A stretch of 64,000 bases of DNA from Diplosphaera chodatii (GCA_032358165.1 JAALGY010000063.1:62001-126000); one strand, 5' to 3'. Counted from the first letter of the stretch, positions 1-11,713 are shown. Numbers and translations: made by a program. The notes: a model not told the origin generated them from the sequence alone.

Positions 1-23
1 TGCATGCACCAGGGTGCTCTCAC

Positions 24-96
24 CTGGATGCAAGGCTACGCTCGTCTGCAGTGCCAGCAGAGCCACCAGCACAGTCAGCGCCAACACACGACCCAT
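24..96 (-). CDS. First exon of a secreted or membrane protein (partial gene)
   Basis: On the minus strand the ATG at 96 opens a 24-codon exon beginning MGRVLALTVLVALLALQTSV, a textbook signal peptide (short basic start, long Leu/Val/Ala core). It runs straight into a CAG|GTGAGA splice donor at 23/22, and the rest of the gene lies outside the window. The mature protein cannot be identified. It is divergent from the DUF760 gene, so they may share the upstream region at 97-449. The call rests only on the signal peptide and the good donor. Confidence 0.5.
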
Positions 97-449
97 ACTG
101 CTCCCTTTGTGAGGCTTGAGCAACGTAAATACATGCAAGCAGGAGCGGCAAACATGTCCCGCTCTCCCGCACTTCCGCTACCAACGGGGTTGAGTGCATG
201 TGTCTGCCCCTGATAAAACCACCACGCCTGGGCTTAGCGGGGAGTAGTGCAACCCAGACCTGTGTCGCAGTACAGCCTTGCCGCAGGCAGGTCTCGGGGT
301 CGGCAGCCTGCGCCGAGTCGCTTGAGCCACCGCTCGGCCGGCTCGCCCCACGCTGGCCTGCATCCCGCAGGCGTGGGTCCGCTGCCGCTTCCCCGGCGGT
401 AGCACACAGTGAATGCCTTCGCTTGCAGAGTGCACCGTCACCAAACAGT

Positions 450-1409
450 ATGATAGCAGGCAGGCAGGCCGTCAGCAGCGGGTTGGACAGGCTGCGGCCT
501 GCTGCGGGCACAGCTCGCGCCGGCGTGCAGCGGCAGCAGCAGCTCAGCAGGCGGCGACGCGCGAGCTGCAGGGCACAGTATGATGCGGGCTGGGCGCCTG
601 GCTCGCTGGACACGCAGGCCTTGCCCAAGCGCGCTGCTCTGCTGGAGTATGCCAGGACGGTGGAGCCGTCACTCATTGAGAAGTTCAGCGAGCAGGCCCC
701 TGCAACCGTTGTGGATGCCATGCGGACGACCGTGCGCGGCGCGCTGGGCACTCTGCCTCCGCAATTTTTCAACGTCCAGATCCGCTCCCGCGCCGACAGC
801 TTTGCGCAGCTGCTGTATAGCCACATGATGGCGGGCTACATGTTTCGCAACGCCCTGTTTCGCATGGAGCTCCGTGGAGCGCTCATCCTGCCGGCACTGC
901 CAGCCGGCGATATGCCCCAGCATGATGGCGGGGCGCAGCCAGAGGAGCAGCTGGACCTCTGGGCCCCGGGGTCGCAGCTGACACGGGTGTCGGGCGACGT
1001 GATGCGGTGGCACATGGAGCACGGCACGCAGACCGTGCCCGCAGCGCAGTACATCCAGGACCTTGAGGCGGAGATCCGCAGCCTCAAGCAGCAGGTGGCC
1101 AGCGTGCGCGTCGGGTCGTCCAACCAGAACGAGCTGCTGGAGTACATCCAGAGCCTGGGGGCGGATGCAGACCTGCTGACAGCCAATGCCTCGCAGGATG
1201 TGCTGGATGCCATGACGTCCTTCATCGACCGCTGCATGGGTTCGAACGAGCACGCCGACCTGGCGGCCATCACAGAGTACAACGTGCAAGAGCTTGCCCC
1301 GCAGCTTTTTTGGACGACAGCCACCGGCTACATGCTGCGCAGCCTTGAGGTTCGGTATGACATCAAATCGTCACTGGATGAGTTTGAGGCGCCGGAGCTG
1401 CTGCCTTGA
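450..1409 (+). CDS. DUF760 family plastid protein (UV-B-induced At3g17800-like)
   Basis: Single-exon gene of 319 codons. The first ~45 residues are rich in Arg, Ala, Gln and Ser and lack acidic residues, as expected of a chloroplast transit peptide. The mature part resembles plant DUF760 proteins annotated as UV-B-induced: a motif like LLEYARTVEPSLIEKFSEQ, then helical segments with SHMMAGYMFRNALFRMELR, and a second similar block near the C-terminus ending with TGYMLRSLEVRYDIKSSL. The two blocks look like an internal duplication of the domain. The frame stays open upstream to an ATG at 198, which would give 403 residues. I prefer 450 because the transit peptide then sits at the N-terminus. 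Its biochemical role is unknown. It is convergent with the FAD oxidoreductase, 200 bp away. The absence of introns is unusual here. Confidence 0.82.
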   Translation: MIAGRQAVSSGLDRLRPAAGTARAGVQRQQQLSRRRRASCRAQYDAGWAPGSLDTQALPKRAALLEYARTVEPSLIEKFSEQAPATVVDAMRTTVRGALGTLPPQFFNVQIRSRADSFAQLLYSHMMAGYMFRNALFRMELRGALILPALPAGDMPQHDGGAQPEEQLDLWAPGSQLTRVSGDVMRWHMEHGTQTVPAAQYIQDLEAEIRSLKQQVASVRVGSSNQNELLEYIQSLGADADLLTANASQDVLDAMTSFIDRCMGSNEHADLAAITEYNVQELAPQLFWTTATGYMLRSLEVRYDIKSSLDEFEAPELLP

Positions 1410-1609
1410 GATGCTCCGCTTCAAGAGGGGATGCTTGAAGCGGAGCGTGCCGGATCCTAGCATTCAAGCATTTCAGTGGAAGGCAAATTTGTACATTAAC
1501 ATCAACTTTGTGTACCGTATCAGTTTGTGCGCTGTGTGATGCGAGAGGAAGTGGGTAAATGTTCAGTACCATATTGCAGCATAGATTACATCCCAGCACA
1601 CCACACGTT

Positions 1610-3415
1610 TTACTCAGACGGTTCTGGTCCCTTCTCTGCACCGCCCCACTTCGGAGCAGGCGGCGCCAGCCGCGCAGCTGCTGCTCTCAGTGCATCATCT
1701 ATCTGCACATCCGATGCATGCCCGAAGTCCAGCATGGCTGCCGTCAGTGCAGCGGAGATGGGAGCCAGAATGAGGCCTGATCCAGAGTGGCCCGCATTCA
1801 TCAACAAGCCATCAACTCCTGGGACGCTCCCAACAAGCGGCAAACCCTGGGGTGCATGGGGTCTGAGACCCACTCTGACAGTCGCTGCCTCCCGAGCTTG
1901 CTCCACATCCAGCCTCGGCAGAAACCGACTGCTGTGCTCGAGGATGGCTTGCACAACATGTTCCGCAGGAGAGCCGTTGAAGCCGACCTCGTCCCGGGAG
2001 CTGCCCAGCAGCAGGTCGCCATTCACTTGTGTCGTCGCCGTGAAGGTGATGTCCAGAACACTGCTTGGCTGCTCCAGTTGCACTGCCTCCGCAAGTGCTG
2101 GAGGTTGTGCGTCCCGCTTTGCATAGTGCTGCGGCCACAGATCATGCCTCAGCCACCTGACCAGGAGTGACAAGGAGGAGTTGTAGCTGGGGCAACCCTT
2201 GACATGGACAGCGTGACAGACTCACCGCGCAGTAGGCAGTTTCCATCACGCCGCGCGCAAGCTTGAGGCCACGCGCAGCCGCTGCGGGTATTTGCAAGAG
2301 GTGTCCGCGCAGTGGTGTGATCAGCTGCGCATAGGTCGAGCACCCCAGGGCACGGTCCAGCAACTGCCCCGACCAGGCGCCAGCACATAGGACCGTTGCC
2401 CGCCGGGCATGAATCCTGCGCCGTGAGAAAGCCGCGCCTTGTGCTACCTGGTGCATCTGAAGCAAAACAAATGAGCCCTGCTGTCCACAGCAAACACACC
2501 TGCGCGCTGCCGTGCGCACACCAAGCACACGACGCCCTTCGCTGCCGTCCATCAGCAGCTCTTCACAGGCCTCGTGAAACAGCAGGCTGCACCGCGGGCC
2601 TGCCTCCAGGCACGCGTGCTGCAGCGCCGCGGCTGTCGCTCTGCCGTCCTAGTCCAGGACGCCAAACCAGTAGCGTCACTGCGGCTCTGATCAGTGGGCT
2701 GCACACGTGTGCGAGTCCACCAAGCAGCCAGAGGCCACCGCACCAGCTGGGCGTCGGACGGCACAAGCAAGCCGCCGCCGGCTGCTGGCAGCATGACAGC
2801 TGGCTCAGCGTGCATCGTCTGCTGCGCCGTCAGCACTTCAGCAGCGATGCCCTGCGTATGCAGCGCCGCCGCCCTGGTCTCCAACGCGTCTGCCCCTGCC
2901 GCATCTGTAGCCAGCAAGATGCTGCCATTGGCCTGTTGCAGATCAAGGTTCACACGATGTGAGCAAGGTTCATATTGCAAAGAGCTGGGACACCAGCGTG
3001 CCTCATCACAGCGCAGCCCGTGCATCACCTGCCACTGCACCGCCTGGGAGTAGGATGAGCCCCGGTGCGGCGTGTCCAGCATCGCTTGCCACCGCTCCTT
3101 GCTCTGCTTGGCAAGCTCCCAGGCAACATCGCCAATGCTTCGGTGCGCAAGCCAGATGTAACCCTGACCTGATGCACCGACATTCATGATGAGCAGCAGG
3201 TGGCATCGATCAGCTTTGCTAGGTGGCCAAAGACGCGTCAGCATGCATACTATCTGACGCCAACACTTGAACCGACCTGCTCCTGTAGCGCCAGCGCAGG
3301 GCACCTCACGGTCGACGACAGCAACTGTGAGCCCTGGGGCTCGCTGGCGCAGCAGCGTTGCAGCTGTGCATAGCCCGACAATGCCAGCGCCCACGACCAC
3401 GACATCCACCGTCAT
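1610..3415 (-). CDS. FAD-dependent oxidoreductase, DAO (D-amino-acid/glycine oxidase-like) family
   Basis: Six-exon model on the minus strand: 3277-3415, 3029-3168, 2744-2932, 2500-2648, 2226-2415, 1610-2128 (441 residues); the last acceptor is ambiguous. The N-terminus carries a Rossmann dinucleotide fold, VVVVGAGIVGLCTAATLL, followed by the acidic end of the second strand (VVDRE) and the GATGAGQGYIW region typical of DAO proteins (PF01266). Later come ATVLCAGAWSGQLL and a C-terminal FAD-binding GLPLVGSVPGVDGLLMNAGH-like block, complete up to the stop. The substrate is probably an amine or amino acid, but it cannot be named from sequence. No clear targeting peptide is visible. The gene is divergent from HUS1 and convergent with the DUF760 gene. 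Confidence 0.82.
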
Positions 3416-4041
3416 GTCTGCACTCCCGCTGTGTGCGCATGGGCGCCAGGCTGGCCGCCTGACCCGATCCCGCATGCGTTGCGCGTATGTTGATTTTGCG
3501 GCGTGAAGTTGTCGTGTGTGCATGCGTCCGGCACCCCGCTGACATCTCGGCGAGGAGTGTGCATGTCGTTGGTGGGGATACATGGTCATCTGTGCACCAT
3601 GCCTGGCAGTCAAGCAGTCAAGCCTTCCGGAGACGCCTCAGCTCAGTGCAGCAGCATGTAATCCGTTGCAATCGGAATGAAGCTGCAAACACCGATGGAT
3701 CGCGGACCGCTCCTCAAAACACCGAAAAAGCCTGGAGCCCAGCACGCCCAGCATGCCGACATGATGCACAGAGCGCCAGAGCACACTGTTGCCGCATGCA
3801 CTTTAGACTTTCGCGCCGAACTCCTTCACCTTGTTGTCACCTGCGTCTCCGTGAAGAGGGTGTGTCAATTTCGTAAAAGCACTTAGTTTGCTATTGGGCA
3901 ATGAGTGTCTGATCCACACGCGTCTGACAGGTCGTCGTGCCCTCCTCAGAAGCACAGGTCTCTCATGAGCGCATAGCCAAGCAGTTATATATGAAAGGTG
4001 GGCGCCGATGTATGGGATGATGGTCGGAAGCATCTGCACAG
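3416..4041. other. Intergenic region between divergent FAD oxidoreductase and HUS1 starts
   Basis: About 0.6 kb between two start codons facing away from each other, so it should contain both 5' UTRs and both promoters. Open frames here lack family motifs and acceptable splice context. I saw no clear TATA box or repeat. Confidence 0.6.
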
Positions 4042-5648
4042 ATGCGGCTGAAAGGCGCACTTCAAGACGAGGGCGTGAGGCTGCTGGACAGAGGTGCACA
4101 AACTACCCGCTTGCAACCACGAGGTCCCCTTCACTGGTGGCGTCAACATCAGATGGTTTAAGGAGGTATTTGAATACATGCAGAGCTGCTGCCGCTGCTG
4201 GAGAAGTTTGGCAAGACTTGCATGGTGCTGTTCCGCCCCGGGGACGTGCACTTCATCCAGAAGCCTGTCGATGCAGACGGCATGCAGGTCACCGCACGCT
4301 GCAGCAAGGTAACTCGGAGGCTAAACCCAAGCTGTGCACATTGTGCAGCCCTCGTCATCGTCCGGCCTGCATGCGCTTGAGGCTCTGCCGATACCAGTCT
4401 GCAGGAAGTCTTCTTCGAGGAAGGGAGCTACCTGTTGCAGGCGCGGTATAAAGACTTTATTGCCTTTGGTTTTGATCTCAGCCTCCTTCGGCGGGTGAGT
4501 TTGTGCCTGTACAAAGCTTGCCGTGGCGGTTGTGACCCTGCCTAATGCCTGCCATAGGATCGAATGCTTGCTCCACGCACATATTGCTGCACCTGCAGGT
4601 CTTGTCAGCGGCAACCCGCAACGATGTAGACACTGTGGAGATGAAGCTGACACTGCGGAACGTGCCGAGCGGCGGTGATGCACCCGACCAAAGCCGCCCA
4701 TTCTTGTCATTCTCGACGGCGGACCACCGCTCCAGCGTCAGCATCGTGCAGGACCTGCCGATCACAAAGCCCTTTGCCCCCTCACGTGCGTGACGCCCCC
4801 CGCTTTTTGCAGGGAGTTTTGCCATGTCTGGCAGTCTGTGAGGTGTCATGCAGCTCCTGTGCTAATGGACTGGCCAAGACTCGCGTCAACACACACTTGC
4901 ATGCAGAGGTTGACCGGCTGGTTCGGGATCTGGAGTCGGAGATTTGTCCATTTTATCTGGACTTGCAGCCAGAGATGGCAAACTTGCAGGTGGTGTCGTT
5001 AAAATCTAATGCACACCGATGGCTGTATTCACTGGTCTGCGGTCAGCTGGTGTTGATGCTGTATATCGAGCGACGCGCTCAATGGCGGCTGCGTCCACTG
5101 CTGCATCAGGCGCTGGTAGACAGGCTCAAGCCACTCGGCAGCAGCCTGACATTGGCAACGACGAAGAGTGGCAGCACGCACATCCAGGTGGTGACTCCTC
5201 AGCTGCAGCTGGGCGCTGAGTTCCGAGACTTGGCAGTGCTGCCGGCGACCTCGAAGAGCGATATGGCAGAATGCACGTGAGAAGCTAATACCCACGAGTG
5301 ATACATCGTACGTGCATCCAGGGCACGTCGTGCCGGTGTGTATGCACACTGTTGCAGAAAAGTGATGCCACCGTGAAGCCTGTGCTCCACTGCAGAGGCC
5401 AGACAGCAGAGGATCGGCTGGGGGAGGAGGTGCGGGCGGGTAATGCCACAGCAGTGACCGTGCAGCTGAAGCACTTGCAGAAATGCCTCATCAGCACCGG
5501 CCTGATGCAGATGCAGCAGCTGTGGTGCGGCATCAGCTCGCAGTGCGAGTATGTGCACATGCTGTTCACGTTCACGCCGCGGCAGAGTGGCCATGATGCT
5601 TCGGATGGCTTGGAGCTGTCGTACAAAATGCCAGTGTGGGAGACTTGA
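4042..5648 (+). CDS. HUS1: HUS1, checkpoint clamp (9-1-1) subunit
   Basis: Seven exons keep phase throughout: 4042-4093, 4184-4308, 4405-4494, 4599-4785, 4907-4989, 5110-5276, 5363-5648 (329 residues). HUS1 forms the PCNA-like ring with RAD9 and RAD1 that is loaded on damaged DNA to activate the ATR checkpoint. The N-terminus MRLKGALQD followed by LLPLLEKFGKTCMVLFRPGD matches the opening of HUS1 (human: short basic start, then AKLAKTCTLRISPDKL). Further matches are DLPITKPFAPS, HUS1's DIPIKV-like block, and a C-terminal interdomain-like region ending in a beta strand before the stop. The start was chosen because this ATG gives the HUS1-like N-terminus and an in-phase junction. The last acceptor, at AAAAG|TGATG, is the least certain junction. 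The gene is convergent with the GCK gene. Confidence 0.88.
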
Positions 5649-5683
5649 TGCTGCACATCATGGTTGTCGCTGTGGAATTCGTG

Positions 5684-5712
5684 AGAATTCATTAGCGAAT
5701 TCGTCAACCACA
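5684..5712. repeat. Short inverted repeat in the HUS1/GCK convergent gap
   Basis: Three GAATTC words lie within 30 bp, and the outer pair forms GAATTCG...CGAATTC with a loop of about 14 bases. It sits just 3' of the HUS1 stop. It could form a small hairpin in the 3' UTR, though chance is also possible. Confidence 0.35.
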
Positions 5713-5945
5713 TATCTACAAATCTATAATATGTGACATCGTGCAATCTGATGGTCGCCGCCATTGCCACAACAGCAATCAAGAGCGTGTTTTTCCTGAC
5801 ACTTTACGAGCTGCCTAACGATTGTTCACTTGCTGTTTTTCCTACACTGCAAAGCATGCGCTCTCATGTCCAGCAGCTGGGCTAGGTAGCAGGCCTATGC
5901 TGCTGACAAGAATGTATGGAGGGCGAGCGTGCGGCCTCCTGTGCA

Positions 5946-6548
5946 TCAGGACTTTGCAGCTTCCTCCTTGTCGGCCACGAAGTCAGCCTGCGCGCAGCAT
6001 GATCAATACAGTGTGCTGGCAACGCCCCCGACCGTATATGCAAGATCATGCTGTGCTCAGAGTACAGCTCACCTCCTCCTCCAGCACTGGCGCGTAGTAC
6101 TCTCTGTGCTTCAGCATGCACTCTCTCAAGGCGTATGTCTGCGACATCAATAGCACGGAGACTGCGTCAGCATGGTTGGCTTACGGCAAGTAATGTCGCG
6201 CAGCTGTTTGGCATGCATGCAGGTGCACCTGCTCTCGACAATCCGCTGCAAAGTCGCCGCCAGTTTTCCGTTCGGAGTCAACGCATTTGCTCCAGTCCTG
6301 CGACGCACCAAAGCGCGTTGCGCACTCCAAGCGCCAGCACCTGTGCCAGTTGACAACAAAGTGCGCAGAAGGGTGCTGCAGAGTGCGCCCCCCAAATCAG
6401 AGCGCCGACAGACCTTGAACACGTCCTTGCAGCCGCCACCCTTCATGAATATGCAAAAGCCGCAGGTCTCATCGTCGTCGTCATCATCGTCTGGCGGCGC
6501 CGCTGCATCCTGCCGCTCCTCTGCTGCATGACCTGTGGCGCTGGTCAT
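5946..6548 (-). CDS. GCK-domain small protein
   Basis: Four exons, all joined in phase 0: 6414-6548, 6229-6297, 6073-6138, 5946-5987 (103 residues). The N-terminus is low-complexity and acidic, with seven consecutive Asp from a (GAC/GAT)n stretch. It is followed by the full GCK domain (PF07802): CGFCIFMKGGGCKDVFKDW, a central CVDSERKTGGDFAADC, then LRECMLKHREYYAPVLEEE. The spacing of the Cys pairs (CxxC with later C-x9-C) fits the family. GCK proteins are small plant and algal proteins, some placed in mitochondria; the CX9C pattern recalls intermembrane-space import substrates, but function is not established. The exons are too short to show as long open frames, so this gene is easily missed. 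Confidence 0.88.
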
Positions 6549-7169
6549 GGACACTATATCGGCATTGAGCCCAGTGACCGACTACGCATCAGAACAGGAT
6601 CCCACTGCCACGATACCGCCGCTGCAACTCGAGCACACTGTACCTCCGGAGCTGCGGTCGTCGTCGGTAGCTGTGGCTGCAGGAATGTCGCCCTGCCCAC
6701 GGGCCTTCTCGATTGCCTCTGCAGAGGAGGTGTAACATTTCGTACATCTGTGCGCTCGTGAAAGCGTGCATAGCGTGGAGCAGCATGCTGATGACATATG
6801 CATCAGGATGCATGGCTTGCTCATGCATCTCAAGCCACCTCACCGGCAGGTTCAGGCATCGCTGGAGTTTGATAGACAGCTTCAAGGACTGGAGACGAGT
6901 CACGCTTCACAGCTCATGCATGTGCATTGCAACGCAAGAGCATTGCTAGCAGCATGCCAATCGGCTGCTGATGATGTCATCCACCAGCAGTGCAATCGAT
7001 GGCGGCAGTGGAAGCTGCTGGATTCTGACGTTCGATGGCATCAATTGCATGTGATGATGCGTATTGAACAATGGACCATGCTGCCCCCACTGGCACCAGT
7101 CCAATCGCAGGCGTCCAACTGTGCACGCCCTTGCTTCCCACGGAAGCCAGTTGCATACCGTGAGGTGCC
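6549..7169. other. Gap between the bL9 stop and the GCK start (tandem, minus strand)
   Basis: Should hold the bL9 3' UTR and the GCK promoter and 5' UTR. Frames here are open only for 60-135 codons and carry no motif I recognise. Confidence 0.5.
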
Positions 7170-8720
7170 CTAGGACGGCGGCACTACATGGCCCTGGCCT
7201 GATGAGGGCAGATGTGCAGGGGCCGCTGCTGCTGCTGCTACACGTTCCCCGACCATCTGCCGCCCGTTGAGGATTGTGATTGGCATGCTGACCTGCTCGC
7301 CAGAGGGGGTCACAAGTCGCAGCGGCACCTGGTGCTGGCCCATCTGCAGCAGCGGCTGGTCCATTGCCAGCAGCTGCGGCGCTAGCAACACGCGCCGTTG
7401 GCGCAGCACCTGCAAGTGTGCATGATTGTCACAGGCAGGACGCCGAGGTGATGCCCAAGTGCAGAGTGTGTCAGGGCAGTGTGCGCCTGCTTGGCCTCGC
7501 TCACCTCTTTGCTGATGCAGGCTGCCGTGACTGGTTTAGCAAGCTTCCCCCTGCTTGAAGCTGTGCCAGAGGCAGATTTGCGCACCAACTCCTGCAGGTT
7601 GGCAGCGCCGAGCTGTGGGCACTTATGTGCATGCCAGTGCCCAGGATCACAAAAAGGGGAGACATGTGTGATGCATCGCCGGGAGTCGGCCGGCAGGGGT
7701 AGCTGCATGATCACCAGGGGAGCCGAGCACAGTGTTTTGACGATGGATGCCAGCTGCAGCTGTGAGGCGGTCGTCATGGGCCCCGCTGCCGCTGCGCCGT
7801 CGCCCATCTGTCAATAGAGGTGCACAGCGTCGGGCACAGCTCTAGTCGCTCAGCTGCTACACCCGCAAACTGGCTGTGCCATCATGTGCTGCTGCACCTG
7901 TGATCGTGGCGGCCGGCGCACCACCTCCTTCGGCACCAGCGTGGCAAGCTTGTTGGGCACCTGTGCAGTAAGCAGACCGCGGTGAGCTTGGGTATGACGC
8001 ACGCTCACATAGGGCAAAACCCGAGCTCACGCCCTTGACGACCCAGAGCACCGTTGGTCTCACCAGGTGGTTGCGCGCGAACCCGCGGTTGACTGTGACA
8101 CGCTGACCGGCCTCGCCCAACCGGTCTACGACCTGCGAGAGGACACACGAGCAGGTGAGCATGATAGAGAAGTCAAAGGCACAAACGCAGCAGCGTGAGC
8201 GCCACGGCTGGGCTGCGCACCTCCCGCAGGACGACCTCTGTACCGGTGTGCGCACTGCGCAGGATGCGACTGCTCTGCTTCGGGGCCAGCTGCGCCAGCT
8301 CCGCCAAAGCTGTGCCTCTTTGTAACATGCTTTCGGCAACGTGCAGCAGATTGAAGCACTTGCTGCTGCCTGCAAAACCAGACAGACCCCGCCGTCAGCA
8401 GCGGCGTAGTGACTCGATAGAGCCCTGTGACACTGCCGACGACGGGACCTGGTTGTGCCGAGTGGCACCTTGCTGATCTGGCTGCAACCGGTGAAAGCGC
8501 TGACGTGCTCGGCTGTGCGATGGTTTGACGGACTGCTGATCTGCTGTTGACTGGTCATGCTTCCCCACCCGTGAGTGAAATCAGCGCTCGCATGGCAGCG
8601 CGAGCACGTTCGCACCGATCGCAGCATTGCAGGCCACATCGTCCCGCCTGCACGTGAGTCCTGGCACGGTGGACAGCAGAGATCGCCGTCAAGGCTGCTC
8701 TGCAGCTGGCAAAATGCCAT
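7170..8720 (-). CDS. Organellar ribosomal protein bL9
   Basis: Six-exon model: 8654-8720, 8221-8369, 8064-8132, 7898-7960, 7505-7807, 7170-7409 (296 residues). The N-terminal bL9 domain is unmistakable: VVLREVVDRLGEAGQRVTVN then RGFARNHLVPNKLATLVPKE, where the family has the GxxVxVxxGYARNxLxPxxxA signature. The C-terminal domain is recognisable from LLQMGQHQVPLRLVTPSGEQ, the counterpart of the bacterial IKxLGxYxVxVxLH block. The protein is a component of the large subunit of a mitochondrial or plastid ribosome; which one is not clear. The first exon is chosen only because its phase fits. An alternative ATG at 8639 gives an Arg-rich presequence but no in-phase donor. The fifth exon, between the domains, is long and low-complexity and may hide an unremoved intron. 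Confidence 0.78.
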
Positions 8721-8892
8721 TGTAGCTGGGCTGGCACCGACGTGATCGTTCCGATTCCAGACTGCTGGTGATCAGAGCCCGCCCTGCTAATGACCGAGGG
8801 TGTGTAGTACGCGACACATGAGGCTGGAATCACGAAGCACACTGCAGCCGGCGATGCAGTGAGTGCAGCCACACACTGCAGCTGTCAGCAGG

Positions 8893-11713
8893 ATGCAGCA
8901 GAGGGCACTGCGGCCCTGCTGCACCCCAAAAGTCTTGACGTGTAGAACAGCCACTGCTCATCGAACATGCCGCGTGATCCCGCGGCGGGCATACAGTCAG
9001 GCCCGACACCGCACGCCAAGGCCACTTAACGCAGATGCCGCAGATGCTGCGTCCCAGCCGCCAGAATATATCTACCCCAACCTGCCTGGCGACGCCAGCG
9101 CCTCGTTCGCATACACAGCGCTGCAGACGTCATCGCAGGATGATATCGGAGCTTCAGCAGACGCCGCTGCCTCTACAGATGCAGCGGTCCCCAGCAGCAG
9201 CAACGGCAGCGGGCCACCAGGCTCTGGCATCCCCCAGCGCTGGCGCGTGGTCATTGCGATAGGTGCTCCGCTGCCGCAGACCTCGTGTCGTCCTTCCTTC
9301 CGCGACCGGTTCCCTGCACTGCGCCGTGGGCTCTCTTGCAGATATCCTGCTGGTGCAATTGAGGCGACGGGATGCGTGCTGCGACTGCAGGCGTCGCCTT
9401 CGTTCTGTGCAACATGGACAAAGTCAACATGAGCGTTGCTGTGCTTCCCATGTCCAAGGAGCTGGGCTGGACTGGCCTGGAGCGTGGCCTCGTGTCCTCG
9501 GTATGCTTTCATGTCAATGCTTGCGCAGGGGTGGCGGCTGCTGGTCATGCAGATGTCAGGGTGCGCTGGTGCAGCCCCGGTCAACGCCAACGTGTGGGCG
9601 TTCCGCACCGCTGCAGGCGTTCTTCTACGGGTACGCCCTGACGCAGATCCCTGCGGGCTGGATTTCCACAAAGGTTGGGGGCACGAAGGTGCTGCTGGCC
9701 GGCGTGGCCATCTGGAGCGTGGGCACCCTCCTGGCGCCGCCCGCCGCCAAGATGGGTGAGCATGTCGTGTGGCCAGGCCAGCGCAGCGCACCGTGATGTT
9801 TGTCGAGTGTTCTCCTCCAACTTCATCCGCGTTTGACACGGCGGCGCTGCCCACCTGCGCAGGCATCCTGGCGCTGTCGGCCACGCGCGTGCTGGTGGGC
9901 TTGGGCGAGGGCTTCGCACCCTCCGCAGCCACCAACGTGCTCGCACGCCTGGTGCCAGAGTACGTCACTGGCATCAGGCTTCCTGCAGACGCGTCCTTGC
10001 ATCGGGAGACTGTGTGGCGTCACCTCAATGCTCCGCGATACTGCAGAGCGACCAGACATGTTGCGCCCTGCAGGCGGGAGCGGGCACGGGCTGTGACAGT
10101 CGTGTTTGGGTCCCTCGACATCGGCAGCGCGGTGGGGCTGGTCATATGCGGTCCGCTCATAGCAACAGCCGGCTGGCCGTCGGTCTTCTACCTTTTCGCC
10201 GTCCTGGGGCTGGCGTGGTGCCTGTGGTGGCCGCTGCTGAAACCCGAGAGCAGCGACCCAGCGGTCAGCATGGACGAGCAGGCAGCGCCGCAGGCAGCGG
10301 CGGCAGCGCAGGCACAGCCTGCAGGTGGGCTGCTTGGCGCAGAGAGCCTGCACGTGCGCTTGCTGCTCAGTGAACTGTCAGGTGAACGTTTGTAAACCAG
10401 CCCAGGCTCACGATCCAGCACCTGGCACACATGCAGATGACCCGGCAGCAGGGTTGCCCTGGGGAAAGTTCATGCAGTCTTCAGCCGTGTGGGCAGTCAT
10501 CGTCGCCCACTTCTGTTTCAAGTGCGTTGCGCTGTCTTCCTGCAATATATACTGCAAGCGTCGTCAACCCTGGAATGCAATGTCACAATCTGCTGTGTGA
10601 GGGAACCCCTTGACGTTGACGATCCGGGCTGATGGATGCTTTACCTATTGTACGTGCAGCTATGGCTACTATGTTTCCTTAGCATGGCTTCCTAGCTACT
10701 TTCAGCTGTCGTTGGGCCTCAATGTGGAGAGCAGCAGCCTGTACACACTCATCCCCTATCTGGTGAGCTGCTGATGGGCATGGACGGCCGCAGGCCACGG
10801 TCTGCTGCTGGGTGTGGTTTGATAGCAGGTGACTGTGCCTTCACGTAAACTGTCAGCTTACCGCTGGTGGACTGCCATGCAGGCGATGATAGCTGCGACT
10901 CCCTTTGTCGGGCCGGTGGCAGATGGGCTATTTCAAAAGGGGTGGAGCCTGACCCGCGTGCGGAAGCTCTGCCAGGTGCGGTGCTTCCACCAAGCTGAGG
11001 TGGAGCTTGCCTTACGCATGCCACACCCCTGCTTCAAGCTTCCGATGGACCGGAGTTGAGCCTCACAACCGCTGCAGGGCATTGCATTCGCGGGCCCACT
11101 GGCGTGCATGCTGGCTTGTGCCGTCCTGACGCCTGCGGCTGGGGCCGTCACGCCTCGCCTCACAGCAATGATCGTGGGCATACTGTCAGGTGCATGTCAG
11201 GCCTTCCGCAGGCCACTGCGCACCAGATCCCACCGCACTAGCACCGCTGTCACTGTCCACCTGCGTTGTCAATGAACAAGGAGCCTTCCTAACCTAACAA
11301 TCGTGTCTTGCTGTTGCAGTCTCATTTGCATGTGGCTCCTTCAGCCGGGGTGGCCTGTACTGTGTGCACCAGGTGATGGCTGTGTAGGTTCCTCAGCATT
11401 GCACGGAGTGCAGGGTTTGATCCGAGCATGCACACGCAGGCAGGGCAGCTTGCACAGTGGCAACTGCACCGGATCACACAAATGGCGTGGCGTGCTGCAG
11501 GATATGAACCCCAAGTATGCAAGCGCACTGCTGGGCATAACAAACACAGCCGGCGCGCTGCCTGGCATCCTAGGCGTTTCAGCAGTGGGCCTGCTGCTAG
11601 ACCGCACCGGCTCATGGACAACGGCGTTGTTCCTGCCCATCGCTGCATGCTATGCATTTGGCCTCGTGATCTTTAGCATCTTTGGCAGCAGTGAGCGGCG
11701 GGAGTTCAAGTGA
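8893..11713 (+). CDS. Plastid anion/phosphate transporter, PHT4/ANTR (major facilitator) family
   Basis: Eleven exons in phase: 8893-9262, 9391-9500, 9617-9755, 9863-9977, 10074-10324, 10437-10521, 10660-10762, 10883-10975, 11078-11189, 11320-11372, 11501-11713 (547 residues). A ~120-residue Arg/Ser/Ala-rich, poorly conserved N-terminus looks like a transit peptide plus linker. The body is a 12-TM MFS protein of the SLC17/PHT4 type: CNMDKVNMSVAVLPMSKELG in TM1, the TRVLVGLGEGFAPSAATN segment, RARAVTVVFGSLDIGSAVGL, a charged central loop, WGKFMQSSAVWAVIVAHFC, and QDMNPKYASALLGITNTAG. Plant relatives carry phosphate, ascorbate or other anions across plastid envelope or thylakoid membranes; the substrate here is not determined. 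Intron 4 needs a GC donor (AG|GCTTCC). The gene is divergent from bL9. Confidence 0.9.

Noticed and set aside
1527..2126. 199-codon plus-strand frame
   Set aside because: Antisense to the last exon of the DAO-family oxidoreductase, whose frame carries the conserved C-terminal block.
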